Source: Demequina sediminis
GTDB lineage: Bacteria; Actinomycetota; Actinomycetes; Actinomycetales; Demequinaceae
Reading direction: 5' to 3'
NCBI RefSeq assembly: GCF_030296675.1
Contig: NZ_AP027736.1
Location: 2,604,001 to 2,668,000, forward strand
Length of the DNA stretch: 64,000 nucleotides
Shown here one piece after another: positions 18,042-26,619 of this stretch. Every line of letters begins with the position of its first letter. The first letter of the stretch is position 1. The notes beneath the pieces were generated by a model. The model made no database searches, was not told the origin of the DNA, and saw only the letters and a list, made by a program, of their open reading frames with translations. The translations under genes were made by a program, and so were the position numbers.

Positions 18042-18081
18042 CCATGGCAGGCGAGAGCCACCCCAACCCGAAGGACACCCC

Positions 18082-21000
18082 GTGACGTTCGACGACGACC
18101 GCCCCGCCCGGCCCGTGCGGCCCGCCCCGGTCCCTCAGCGCCGTTCGCCCCTGGCCATCACCGCGGTGGTCATGGGTGTGCTGGTGCTGGTGGGCATCGC
18201 CGTGGCCAATCTCTGGACGGAGGTGGCCTGGTACCAGCAGGTGGGCTTCACCGACGTCTGGCGCATCCAGTGGATCGCGCGGATCGTGCTGTTCCTGGGG
18301 GCCGGACTGCTCGCGGCGCTCGTGATCTGGCTCAACCTGTGGGTCGCGAAGCGCGTGCGTCCGGCCCGTACAGGAGGCCGCAGCCAGCTCGATCAGATGC
18401 GCGAGCAGATCGCGCCCCTCGAGAGGCTCGCGATGATCGCGCTGCCCGCCGTGATCGGCCTCGTCACCGGTCTCGCGGTGTCGTCGCAGTGGGAGACCGT
18501 GGTCGCCTGGATGAACCACGTGGAGTTCGGCGTCGAGGACCCGCAGTTCGGGCAGGACGTCTCGTTCTACGTGTTCACGCTGCCGCTGCTCAACCTCGTG
18601 GTGACCCTGGTGCTCACCCTGGCCGTGATCTCGACGCTCATCGCCGGGTTCGTTCACCTGCTCTACGGCGGCATCGCGGGCACGGGTCGCTCGTACGTGG
18701 CCTCGAAGGGCGCGCGCATCCAGCTCGCGGTGCTCGGCGCGATCGTCATGCTGTCGATCGCCGCGAACTACTGGCTCGACCGCTATGGCCTGCTGACCAA
18801 GTCGGGCGAGCGGTTCTACGGCGCCGCGTACACGGACGTCAACGCGATCCTGCCGTCGCGATCCATCCTCGCCGGCATCGCCGTGATCGTCGCGCTCGTC
18901 TTCCTCGTGGTGATCTGGCGTGGAGACTGGCGGATCCCCGCGATCGGAATCGGCCTCATGGTGCTCTCCGCCGTCGCGATCGGCGGCATCTACCCCGCGA
19001 TCGTCCAGCGCTTCCAGGTCGCGCCCAACGAGCAGGAGTTCGAGGCGCCCTTCATCCAGCGCAACATCGACGCGACGCGCTTCGCGTACGGCATCGACGA
19101 GGTCGAGACCACGCCGTACCGCGCGACCACCGAGGCGGAGGCCGACGCCCTGCGCTCGGATGCGGACACCACCGCACAGATCCGCCTGCTCGACCCGAAC
19201 ATCGTCTCGCCCGCGTTCCAGCAGCTGCAGCAGAACAAGCAGTACTACAACTTCGCGGACCTGCTCAATGTGGACCGCTACGAGATCGACGGCGAGCTGC
19301 AGGACACCGTCATCGCGGTGCGCGAGCTCAACCTGGACGGCCTGGGCACCGAGAGCCGCAACTGGGTGAACGACCACACGGTCTTCACCCACGGCTTCGG
19401 CGTGGTGGCCGCGTATGGCAACCGCACCACGGTCGACGGCCAGCCCAGCTTCTTCGAGGGCGGCATCCCGTCGCGAGGCGAGCTCGGCGAGTACGAGCCG
19501 CGCATCTACTTCGGTCGGACGCTGCCCGACTACTCGATCGTGGGCGCCCCCGCCGGCACCGCGCCGTGGGAGCTCGACTTCCCCGACGACGACTCCGCGA
19601 CGGGCCAGGTCAACACGACCTACACGGGCGACGGCGGCCCGAGCATCGGCTCGATGTTCGCCAAGCTGATGTACGCGATTCGCCTGGGCGAGGAGCAGAT
19701 CCTCTTCTCCGATCGCGTCACGCCCGAGTCGCAGATCCTCTACTACCGCGACCCCGTGGAGCGCGTCTCTCGCGTCGCGCCGTACCTCGAGCTCGACGCG
19801 ACCACATATCCCGCGGTGGTCGACGGCCGCGTGGTGTGGGTGGTCGATGGCTACACGACCACCGACCAGTTCCCGTACTCCGCGCCCATCTCCTCGGACA
19901 CGCTGTTCGCGCGGCAGTCCGAGGTGCCGGTGACGGGCACGGTGCTCAACTACGTGCGCAACTCCGTCAAGGCCACCGTCGACGCCTACGACGGCACCGT
20001 GACGCTCTACGCGTGGGATGCCGAGGACCCGATCCTGCAGACCTGGCAGAACGTGTTCCCCACGTCACTCCAGCCGATGTCGGACATCAGCGGCGACCTC
20101 ATGAGCCACCTGCGCTACCCCGAGGACCTGTTCTCGATCCAGCGCTTCCAGCTCACGCGCTATCACGTGACCGACGCATCGTCCTTCTACTCGGGCCAGG
20201 ACTTCTGGCGCAGCCCCGCCGACCCGACGGATGACACGCGGCTGCAGCCGCCGTACTACCTCACGCTGCAGATGCCCGACCAGGAAGAGCCCTCGTTCTC
20301 GCTCACGAGCAACTTCATCCAGGGCGGCGATAACCCCCGCAACATCCTCACCGGCTATCTGGCGGTCAACTCGGAGACCGGGTCGACCGAGGGTCAAGTG
20401 GACGAGGACTACGGCACCCTCAGGCTCCTCGAGCTGCCGCGCGACACCACGATCCCCGGCCCCGGCCAGGTGCAGAACAACTTCAACTCGAATGCCGATG
20501 CCCAGGAGACGCTGAACCTCTTGCGTCAGGGCGAGACGGACGTGGTCAACGGCAACCTCCTCACGCTTCCGGTGGGCGGCGGCTTGCTCTACGTGCAGCC
20601 GGTATACGTGCAGTCGAAGGAGGGCACGCGCGTGCCGCTGCTGCGCAAGGTGTTCGTCTCGTTCGGCGACCAGGTGGGCTTTGCGGACACGCTGCCCGAG
20701 GCGCTCGACCAGGTGTTCGGTGCCGGCGCGGGCGAGGGTGCCGCGGGAAGCGATCCCGACGACGGCGTGGGCGCCGAGCCCGATCCCGACACGGGCGAGG
20801 AGCAGGAGCCGGACCCCGGCACGGGCACGGGTGGCGAGCTCGACCCCGCCGCGGAGGCCGCGCTGCGGGACGCGCTCGATCGCGCCAACCAGGCCATCCA
20901 GGACGGCGAGGCCGCGCTCGCGGAGGGCGACTTCGCCGCCTATGGCGAGGCGCAGGAGCGGCTCCAGGACGCGATCACCGACGCCCTCGAGGCGGAGGCG

Positions 21001-21126
21001 ATCCTCGCGGGTGCCACGCCGAGCGGGGCGTCGGGCGAGGGCTCGTCGAGCCCGTCGGCAACTCCCTCGGCGGCCCCGTCCGCGACCGCGGAGGCCTCGC
21101 CCGAGCCGGAGATCGTCAGCCCCTAG
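18082..21126 (+). CDS. UPF0182 family large membrane protein
   Basis: The protein has 1014 aa. About seven TM helices fill the first ~330 residues (for example near 28-48, 72-92, 124-146, 170-200), then comes a ~550-residue extracytoplasmic domain with family landmarks RNWVNDHTVFTHGFG and RYPEDLFSIQ. The last ~130 residues are a low-complexity acidic and Ser/Pro tail with a short helical, possibly coiled-coil, segment (ALRDALDRANQAIQDGE). Function of UPF0182 is unknown. GTG 18082 was chosen as first in-frame start after the protease stop. A strong terminator follows. Confidence 0.92.
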   Translation: MTFDDDRPARPVRPAPVPQRRSPLAITAVVMGVLVLVGIAVANLWTEVAWYQQVGFTDVWRIQWIARIVLFLGAGLLAALVIWLNLWVAKRVRPARTGGRSQLDQMREQIAPLERLAMIALPAVIGLVTGLAVSSQWETVVAWMNHVEFGVEDPQFGQDVSFYVFTLPLLNLVVTLVLTLAVISTLIAGFVHLLYGGIAGTGRSYVASKGARIQLAVLGAIVMLSIAANYWLDRYGLLTKSGERFYGAAYTDVNAILPSRSILAGIAVIVALVFLVVIWRGDWRIPAIGIGLMVLSAVAIGGIYPAIVQRFQVAPNEQEFEAPFIQRNIDATRFAYGIDEVETTPYRATTEAEADALRSDADTTAQIRLLDPNIVSPAFQQLQQNKQYYNFADLLNVDRYEIDGELQDTVIAVRELNLDGLGTESRNWVNDHTVFTHGFGVVAAYGNRTTVDGQPSFFEGGIPSRGELGEYEPRIYFGRTLPDYSIVGAPAGTAPWELDFPDDDSATGQVNTTYTGDGGPSIGSMFAKLMYAIRLGEEQILFSDRVTPESQILYYRDPVERVSRVAPYLELDATTYPAVVDGRVVWVVDGYTTTDQFPYSAPISSDTLFARQSEVPVTGTVLNYVRNSVKATVDAYDGTVTLYAWDAEDPILQTWQNVFPTSLQPMSDISGDLMSHLRYPEDLFSIQRFQLTRYHVTDASSFYSGQDFWRSPADPTDDTRLQPPYYLTLQMPDQEEPSFSLTSNFIQGGDNPRNILTGYLAVNSETGSTEGQVDEDYGTLRLLELPRDTTIPGPGQVQNNFNSNADAQETLNLLRQGETDVVNGNLLTLPVGGGLLYVQPVYVQSKEGTRVPLLRKVFVSFGDQVGFADTLPEALDQVFGAGAGEGAAGSDPDDGVGAEPDPDTGEEQEPDPGTGTGGELDPAAEAALRDALDRANQAIQDGEAALAEGDFAAYGEAQERLQDAITDALEAEAILAGATPSGASGEGSSSPSATPSAAPSATAEASPEPEIVSP

Positions 21127-21146
21127 CGAGCCTCGCCTCGACGTAG

Positions 21147-21182
21147 CGAGGGCCGCATCCCGGTGACGGGATGCGGCCCTCG
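21147..21182. terminator. Hairpin terminator after the UPF0182 gene
   Basis: A perfect 16-bp stem (21147-21162 with 21167-21182) around GTGA, between convergent genes. Confidence 0.85.
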
Positions 21183-21198
21183 TGGCTTGGGCGGTGGG

Positions 21199-21950
21199 TT
21201 AGGACTCGAGGTGGCGCTGCGTGGCCGAGCGGATGAACTGCACGAAGAACGCGAGCGAGATGAGGGTCAGCGCGAAGGACGCCCAGATGAGCGACGGGTA
21301 CGCGTCGAGCAGCTCGGGACGGACCAGTTCGCCCGTGGTCAGGTCGACCGAGAACTGCGTCATCGCGGATGCCGCGCCGCCGACCATGCCCGACAAGAGC
21401 CACGGAAGCCACCAGCCGAGGAGCAGTCCGATCGACACCGCGCGGCCCGTGACCTTGCGTGCGCCCAGCGGCACCAGCACGGCGGAGGCCAGCGGGATGA
21501 ACCAGCCCCACCACTCGACGGCGCCCATGCCCGGCTTGGTGCCGAGTGCCTCACGGTTGCGACGCATGCGGGTCATCCACAGGCCGTAGACGACGAACGA
21601 CGCGATGAGGAGCGGGAGGCTCAGGAACGACACGAGCGTCCCCGCGCCGAAGGCGATCTCGCCGGTCTCCGCCGTGCGGCGGATCGCGTCGATGTCGCTC
21701 TGCGCGAAGACGGCCAAGAGCAGCGCGGTCACGGTGTACAGCGCGGCGACGATGATGAGCGCCTTCGCGAGTCCCTCGGGCTTCTCGAGCGGCACGCCGC
21801 TGCGATCGAACGGCACCGTGTAATCGGGGGAGTACGAGGGGGAGGCATCGCGCCGGGGATCATGCCGGGCGCGGCGGGGGGCTGAGGGGACGATGCCGCG
21901 GGCGGCGCGACATCGCCCGGACGGGCGGCGAAGGGATCGTTTTCGGTCAT
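21199..21950 (-). CDS. DUF4328 membrane protein (frameshifted)
   Basis: After correction this is a 250-aa protein. A Pro/Ala-rich cytoplasmic N terminus (MTENDPFAARPGDVAPP...) leads to five or so TM helices in the DUF4328 layout, with WMTRMRRNREALG between helices and the motif EWWGWFIPLASAVLVP. Function is unknown. The frame breaks at the G run 21838-21842; one additional base joins GAMPPP to SYSPDYTVPFDRSG. A second G run of six nearby (21876-21881) is intact and in frame. It is transcribed away from the tRNA. Confidence 0.75.
21838..21842 (-). other. Frameshift site in the DUF4328 gene (five bases, expected six)
   Basis: One added C on the coding strand restores one continuous frame. Confidence 0.75.
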
Positions 21951-22002
21951 GCCCTCGACCTTAGCGAGACTGGGGCGATTAGGAGGTGAGGCGGGACCCA
22001 TG

Positions 22003-22008
22003 TATGCT
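22003..22008 (+). promoter_or_regulatory. Likely -10 box of the initiator tRNA gene
   Basis: TATGCT lies 11 bases before the tRNA 5' end; no strong -35 is seen. Confidence 0.45.
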
Positions 22009-22019
22009 TATCAGGCCGA

Positions 22020-22093
22020 CGCGGGGTGGAGCAGCTCGGTAGCTCGCCGGGCTCATAACCCGGAGGTCGCAGGTTCAAATCCTGTCCCCGCTA
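22020..22093 (+). tRNA. Initiator tRNA-fMet (CAT)
   Basis: The cloverleaf is complete: acceptor stem CGCGGGG/CCCCGCT with the unpaired first position (C1-U72) typical of initiators, D-arm, anticodon CAT in CTCATAA, and three consecutive G-C pairs in the anticodon stem (CCGGG/CCCGG), and TTCAAAT in the T-loop. Discriminator base is A. The CCA end is not encoded. A T-tailed terminator follows. Confidence 0.95.
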
Positions 22094-22100
22094 CGAAAGC

Positions 22101-22128
22101 AAGGCCCGGACCATACGGTCCGGGCCTT
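22101..22128 (+). terminator. Rho-independent terminator after the tRNA
   Basis: A 12-bp stem (22101-22112 with 22117-22128) around ATAC, followed by a T-rich stretch; rare here in having Ts. Confidence 0.85.
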
Positions 22129-22186
22129 TTGCTTTCCCCGGGGCGCGACCCTGCCCGTCGCTCGCCGCCCGGTTCGCTCCCGTGCA

Positions 22187-22263
22187 CAAGTCACACATCT
22201 GGCGCCGGGTTTCGTGGGTTCGTGCGGGGTTGGCCCGCCACCGGTCGTCAGATGTGTGACTTG
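22187..22263. repeat. Inverted repeat with 15-bp perfect arms
   Basis: Arms at 22187-22201 and 22249-22263 are exact reverse complements (left arm CAAGTCACACATCTG), 47 bases apart, in the gap between the tRNA terminator and the FGGY kinase stop. No gene covers it. Confidence 0.8.
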
Positions 22264-22306
22264 CGGAAGCGTGGGCGGGCGAACCGGTTCGCGCCCCCTC
22301 CGGCCC

Positions 22307-23923
22307 CTAGTGGATCGCCTCGACCGCGGCGCGCTCGATCGCGAGTCCGGCCACGTACTGCTCGAGGAAGGCAGCGTAGCCCGCGACATCGGCAGGGTCG
22401 GGCTGAGCGACGTCGAGCGCTGCGCCCGCGAAGACGCGCGTGCTCAGGTATGTGCCCAGGTCCTCGCCCTGCGTGGTGAGCGCGCCGGTGCGCACGTACT
22501 CAGCGAGCACAGCGATGCCCCACGCACCGCCCTCGGACGCGGTGTCGCCCACCGTGACCGGGGCGTCGATCGCCGCGGCGAGCAGGCGCTGCGCCACGCC
22601 CGCGGTGCGGAACATGCCGCCGTGCGCGAACATCGAGTCGAGCTCGACGCCCTCATCCGTGAGCACCTTCATGCCCACGCTGAGTGTGCCGAAGGCGCCG
22701 TAGAGCTGCGTGCGCATGAAGTTCGCGAGGGTGAGTCGGCTGCCCGGAGTGCGCACGACGAGCGGGCGGCCCTCCGCGAGCCCGGTGATCGGCTCCCCCG
22801 ACAGGTAGTTGTAGGCCAGCAGCCCGCCGCCGTCGGCCTCACCCTGCAGGGCCGCGGTGAAAAGGGTCTCGAAGACGGCATCGGCGCCGCCCTCGACGCC
22901 AAGAGCCGAGGCGAACTCGGTGAACACCCCGGCCCACGCGCCCAACTCCGACGCGCCGTTGTTGCAGTGCACCATGGCCACCAGGTCGCCCGCCGGCGTG
23001 GTGACCAGGTCGAGCTCCTCGTGGACGCTCGCGAGCGGGCGCTCGAGCACCACCATCGCGAAGATCGACGTCCCGGCGCTGATGTTGCCCGTGCGCGGCG
23101 CGACCGCGTTGGTCGCGACCATGCCGGTTCCGGCGTCGCCCTCGGGCGGGCACACGGGGATGCCGGCCAGCAGCGTGCCGGTGGGGTCGAGCAGGGCCGC
23201 CCCCTCCGCGGTGAGGCGTCCCGCCTCCTGGCCCGCGACCAGCACCTCGGGCAGCAGGGCGGCGGCGTCGAGGCCGGGACGATGCGCGGCAACTAGCTCG
23301 CCGAACCGCGCCAGCATCGCGGCGTCGTAGTCGCGCGTCGCGGGGTCGATCGGGAACACGCCGGACGCGTCGCCCACGCCCAGTACCTTGCGGCCGGTGA
23401 GCCTCCAGTGGACGTAGCCCGCGAGAGTGGTGAGGAAGTCGAGGCACTCAACGTGCGGCTCGTCGTCCAGGATGGCCTGGTAGACGTGCGAGGCGGACCA
23501 GCGCAGCGGGAAGTTGAAGCCCAGTTCCCGCGTGAGCTCCGCCGCGGCGCGCTCCGTCGTGGTGTTGCGCCACGTGCGGAAGGGCACCAGCAGCTCGCCC
23601 TCGGAGTCGAACGCAAGGTAGCCGTGCATCATCGCGGACACGCCCAGCGCGCCCACGGTGGTGGGCCGGACGCCGTGCGCGGCCTCGACCGCGTCGAGCA
23701 GGTCCGCGACGCTCGCGCGCAGCCCCTCCCAGATCGCATCGATCGAGTAGGTCCACATGCGGTCGACGAACTCGTTCTCCCACGCGTGGCTGCCCGTCGC
23801 GATGACCGTGTGATCTGGGCCGATCAGGCACGCCTTGATGCGCGTCGAACCGAGCTCGATGCCGAGCGAGGTGTCCCCCGCCGTGATTGCCGCCACCAGG
23901 CCGGCCGCCTGCGCGTGAGTCAT
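22307..23923 (-). CDS. FGGY-family carbohydrate (pentulose) kinase
   Basis: A 538-aa ATP-dependent sugar kinase of the FGGY family, in the ribulokinase/xylulokinase size class. The N-terminal actin-like fold begins SLGIELGSTRIKACLIG, where the usual Asp is Glu; VSAMMHGYLAFD and TGNISAGTSIFAM follow, and the C-terminal half has MFAHGGMFRTAGVAQ and ASEGGAWGIAVLAEY. The exact sugar (xylulose, ribulose or another) cannot be decided because no isomerase, epimerase or transporter gene adjoins it. The ATG at 23923 has AAGGAAG about 13 bases upstream. A palindromic site upstream suggests sugar-responsive control. Confidence 0.85.
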   Translation of the reverse strand: MTHAQAAGLVAAITAGDTSLGIELGSTRIKACLIGPDHTVIATGSHAWENEFVDRMWTYSIDAIWEGLRASVADLLDAVEAAHGVRPTTVGALGVSAMMHGYLAFDSEGELLVPFRTWRNTTTERAAAELTRELGFNFPLRWSASHVYQAILDDEPHVECLDFLTTLAGYVHWRLTGRKVLGVGDASGVFPIDPATRDYDAAMLARFGELVAAHRPGLDAAALLPEVLVAGQEAGRLTAEGAALLDPTGTLLAGIPVCPPEGDAGTGMVATNAVAPRTGNISAGTSIFAMVVLERPLASVHEELDLVTTPAGDLVAMVHCNNGASELGAWAGVFTEFASALGVEGGADAVFETLFTAALQGEADGGGLLAYNYLSGEPITGLAEGRPLVVRTPGSRLTLANFMRTQLYGAFGTLSVGMKVLTDEGVELDSMFAHGGMFRTAGVAQRLLAAAIDAPVTVGDTASEGGAWGIAVLAEYVRTGALTTQGEDLGTYLSTRVFAGAALDVAQPDPADVAGYAAFLEQYVAGLAIERAAVEAIH

Positions 23924-23969
23924 CGGGTCACCACTTCCTTGTCATGCGTCCGCACGGGCGGACGTCCGA

Positions 23970-23984
23970 TGTGAACGTTCGACA
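23970..23984. promoter_or_regulatory. Palindromic operator candidate upstream of the FGGY kinase
   Basis: TGTGAACGTTCGACA contains the perfect 8-bp palindrome GAACGTTC (23973-23980). It resembles TGTGAACGTTCACA-type LacI-family operators, with one inserted base in the right half. Confidence 0.45.
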
Positions 23985-24062
23985 AAACCATACGGGGTGC
24001 GGGCAGGAGACGCCGCATCCGAGGTCCCGGGTGCGCCTCGGACGCCCGCGGCGAGGGGCCGC

Positions 24063-24068
24063 TAGCCT
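24063..24068 (+). promoter_or_regulatory. Leaderless -10 box of the patatin gene
   Basis: TAGCCT ends seven bases before the GTG at 24076. Confidence 0.5.
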
Positions 24069-24075
24069 TGCTCGT

Positions 24076-25062
24076 GTGACCTCAGGCGACCGCCCCCGCA
24101 TTGCCCTCTCGCTCGGTAGCGGCGGCGCGCGCGGCTACGCGCACGTGGGCGTGATCGACGAGATCGAGGACCGCGGTTGGGAGGTCGTCGGCATCGCGGG
24201 AGCCTCGATGGGTGCGCTCGTGGGCGGCCTGTACGCCGCCGGGGGCCTGCCGGCCTACCGCGAGTGGATCGAGTCCATGTCGCGCCGGGACGTGCTGCGC
24301 ATGATGGACCCGGCATTCAAGGGCGCCGGGGCCATCCGTGCGGACCGCATCATGCGCCGCATCGACGAGATCCTGGACGGCCGCCTCATCGAGGATCTCC
24401 CCGTGCCGTACACCGCCGTCGCGACCGACCTCATCGCGCAGGCCGAGGTGTGGTTCACCGAGGGACCCGTGGTCGACGCAATCCGCGCGTCGATCGCGAT
24501 TCCGATGGTCATCACCCCTGTCCAGCGAGACGGGCGGCTGCTCGCCGACGGCGGCATCCTCAACCCCGTTCCCGTCATCCCTCTCGCCGCGGTGCGCGCG
24601 GACGCGGTGATCGCGGTCAACCTGTCGGGCAACTCGCGCGGCGGCAACGCCCCCGAGCCGCCGGTGGCTCCCGGACCGCCGCTCATGCGCCTGCCGCGGC
24701 TGCGCCTGCCGTCCCTCAACGTCGCCGAGCCGCGCCTGCTGAGCATGATGACGCACCGCCTGCGCGCCAAGGGCGAGCTGGGGGACGATGCCCTGGAACA
24801 GGTGCCCGTGGAGACGCACGGGCCGCCCGGAGCGGCGGCGGCGATCGAGGTGAGCACGCTCGACGTCATCGATCGCTCCCTCCAGACGCTCGAGAACACC
24901 GTCCAGCGCTATCGCCTCGCCGGCTATCCACCCGACGTCATGGTCAACGTGCCCGCGGACGCGTGCGGCACGCTCGACTTCCACCGCGGCACCGAGATGA
25001 TCGACCTCGGCCGCACCCTCGCGCGCGAGGCGTTCGACGCCTGGGAGGGGGCTCCCGCGTGA
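24076..25062 (+). CDS. Patatin-like phospholipase (RssA type)
   Basis: A 328-aa acyl hydrolase. The oxyanion loop GSGGARG is at residues 14-20, the nucleophile elbow GASMG at 42-46 (Ser44) and the Asp of the dyad in LADGGILNP at about residue 158. These are all hallmarks of an active patatin domain. No signal peptide or TM helix is seen, so it acts in the cytoplasm or at the inner membrane face. A C-terminal helical extension (about residues 200-328) has no recognised domain. The GTG start is fixed by the upstream -10 box and by the motif beginning at residue 8. Confidence 0.9.
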   Translation: MTSGDRPRIALSLGSGGARGYAHVGVIDEIEDRGWEVVGIAGASMGALVGGLYAAGGLPAYREWIESMSRRDVLRMMDPAFKGAGAIRADRIMRRIDEILDGRLIEDLPVPYTAVATDLIAQAEVWFTEGPVVDAIRASIAIPMVITPVQRDGRLLADGGILNPVPVIPLAAVRADAVIAVNLSGNSRGGNAPEPPVAPGPPLMRLPRLRLPSLNVAEPRLLSMMTHRLRAKGELGDDALEQVPVETHGPPGAAAAIEVSTLDVIDRSLQTLENTVQRYRLAGYPPDVMVNVPADACGTLDFHRGTEMIDLGRTLAREAFDAWEGAPA

Positions 25063-25173
25063 GGACTGGCCGGCTCGGGACCTCCGGTCTGTTGCGGCGT
25101 CACGCGCGGGTCTACGCTGGCCTGCGGTGACGACGCGAGGGCGCCGGTCCACCGGTCAGCAGTTGGAGGAAAC

Positions 25174-26619
25174 GTGACCTCGACCACCACCGCCACGACG
25201 ACCCGCCGCGCGGGCATGCACTGGTGGCACGGGCGCACCGCGCTCCTCATCGCGTTCGCGTTCTCGGTCATGGCGGACCCCGTGTCCTCGGTGGCCTACG
25301 CGATCGAGGCCGCGCTGCGCGCGCTCGACGGCAACCTCACCCTCCTCATGCCCGCGATGAGCGCCGTGGTGCTCGTGGTCGCCCTGGTGGTCGCGAGCTA
25401 TCACCAGCTCGTGGCGCGCTTCCCCGAGGGCGGCGGATCCGCGGCCGCCGCGGGCAAGGCCTTTGGCGAGGGCTATGCCTTCGTGCCCATGGGCGCGCTC
25501 ATCGTGGACTTCGTGCTCACCATCGCGATCTCGGTGTCGGCGGGCTCGTCGGCGATCATTGCCTACGTGCCGGGACTCGCGCCCCACCGCCTCCTGCTCG
25601 CGCTCCTGCTGCTCGTCACCGTCGCGGGTCTCATGTGGTTCGGTCACCTGGGTCGGGCGATCTTCGCGCTCCTCACGCTCGCGTTCTTGGTGGTGGCGGT
25701 CGCGGTGCTCGCCCCCGTGCTCGGGCTCGACGCGGTCCCTGCCGAGCCGGTTGCCGGCCCCACCCACGGTGCGCCCCTTGCGGTCGCGCTCGCCTTCCCT
25801 GTGGCGATGGCGCTCGCGACGGGCGTCGAGGCGCCGTCGTCCGCGATCGCTCAACTCGGCCAGCTCGACGACGACGGCCGCCGCTCGTTTGGACGGTGGG
25901 CGCTGTGGCTCACTCTCGGCATCGTGGGAGCCCTCACGTTGTCCATCACCGCGGCGGTCGTGCATCTGGGAATCCAGGTGCCCCACGAGGACACGACACT
26001 CGTCGCGGAACTCGCGCGCGCGGCCGACACCCCCGCGGTCTTCGCCGCCTTCCAAGGCGCGACCGCGCTGCTCCTCCTGTCCGCGGCATCGTCCTCCTTC
26101 CAGGCCGGCCCCGGCCTTCTCAAGGCGCTCGCGCGCTCCGCGGACGGCACCTCGCGCCACGGCGTGCTGCCGGCGTTCCTCGGCCGCACGAACGTGCACC
26201 ACGTCCCCGTCACCGGCGTGCTCGTCTTCCTCGCGGTCTCGGCCGCCGTCGTGGCGGCGGCCGGCGCGCGAGACCAGCGGCTGGTGATCTTCTACGCGGT
26301 CGCGGTGTTCGTGAGCTTCCTCATGGGACTGGTGGCGATGGCGACGTTCGCCCTCCGCGAGCGGCACCTGGGGTGGTTCGTGCTCAACGCGGTCGCGACT
26401 CTCGCGGTCGCCTTCACGCTGGTGGCCAACCTCACCAGGCCCGCCGCGATCGGCTCGCTCTCCGCGACGTTCGTGGTCGCGGGGGGCCTGTACTGGGCGT
26501 GGGTGCGCGCGGGCAGGCCGCGCGGCGCGGCGCTCGCGGTGGCCGAGGCCGAGGCGAGCGAGGCGGAGGTGGATGAGTTCGTCGAGGACGACCTCGATCC
26601 CGGCGCCGTCGCCCGATGA
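25174..26619 (+). CDS. APC-family amino acid/polyamine permease 1
   Basis: A 481-aa integral membrane protein with about 12 predicted TM helices and the APC signature SVMADPVSSVAYAIEA near the first helix, a typical substrate-binding break. The C terminus ends in an acidic Ala/Glu tail (AEAEASEAEVDEFVEDD). The substrate is unknown. GTG 25174 has a GGAGGA ribosome site eight bases upstream. The stop overlaps the ATG of the next permease (ATGA), so the two are translationally coupled. Confidence 0.85.
   Translation: MTSTTTATTTRRAGMHWWHGRTALLIAFAFSVMADPVSSVAYAIEAALRALDGNLTLLMPAMSAVVLVVALVVASYHQLVARFPEGGGSAAAAGKAFGEGYAFVPMGALIVDFVLTIAISVSAGSSAIIAYVPGLAPHRLLLALLLLVTVAGLMWFGHLGRAIFALLTLAFLVVAVAVLAPVLGLDAVPAEPVAGPTHGAPLAVALAFPVAMALATGVEAPSSAIAQLGQLDDDGRRSFGRWALWLTLGIVGALTLSITAAVVHLGIQVPHEDTTLVAELARAADTPAVFAAFQGATALLLLSAASSSFQAGPGLLKALARSADGTSRHGVLPAFLGRTNVHHVPVTGVLVFLAVSAAVVAAAGARDQRLVIFYAVAVFVSFLMGLVAMATFALRERHLGWFVLNAVATLAVAFTLVANLTRPAAIGSLSATFVVAGGLYWAWVRAGRPRGAALAVAEAEASEAEVDEFVEDDLDPGAVAR

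Noticed and set aside
22020-22093. tRNA-linked integrated element
   Set aside because: The tRNA is intact and followed by its own terminator; no integrase or att duplication is seen nearby.
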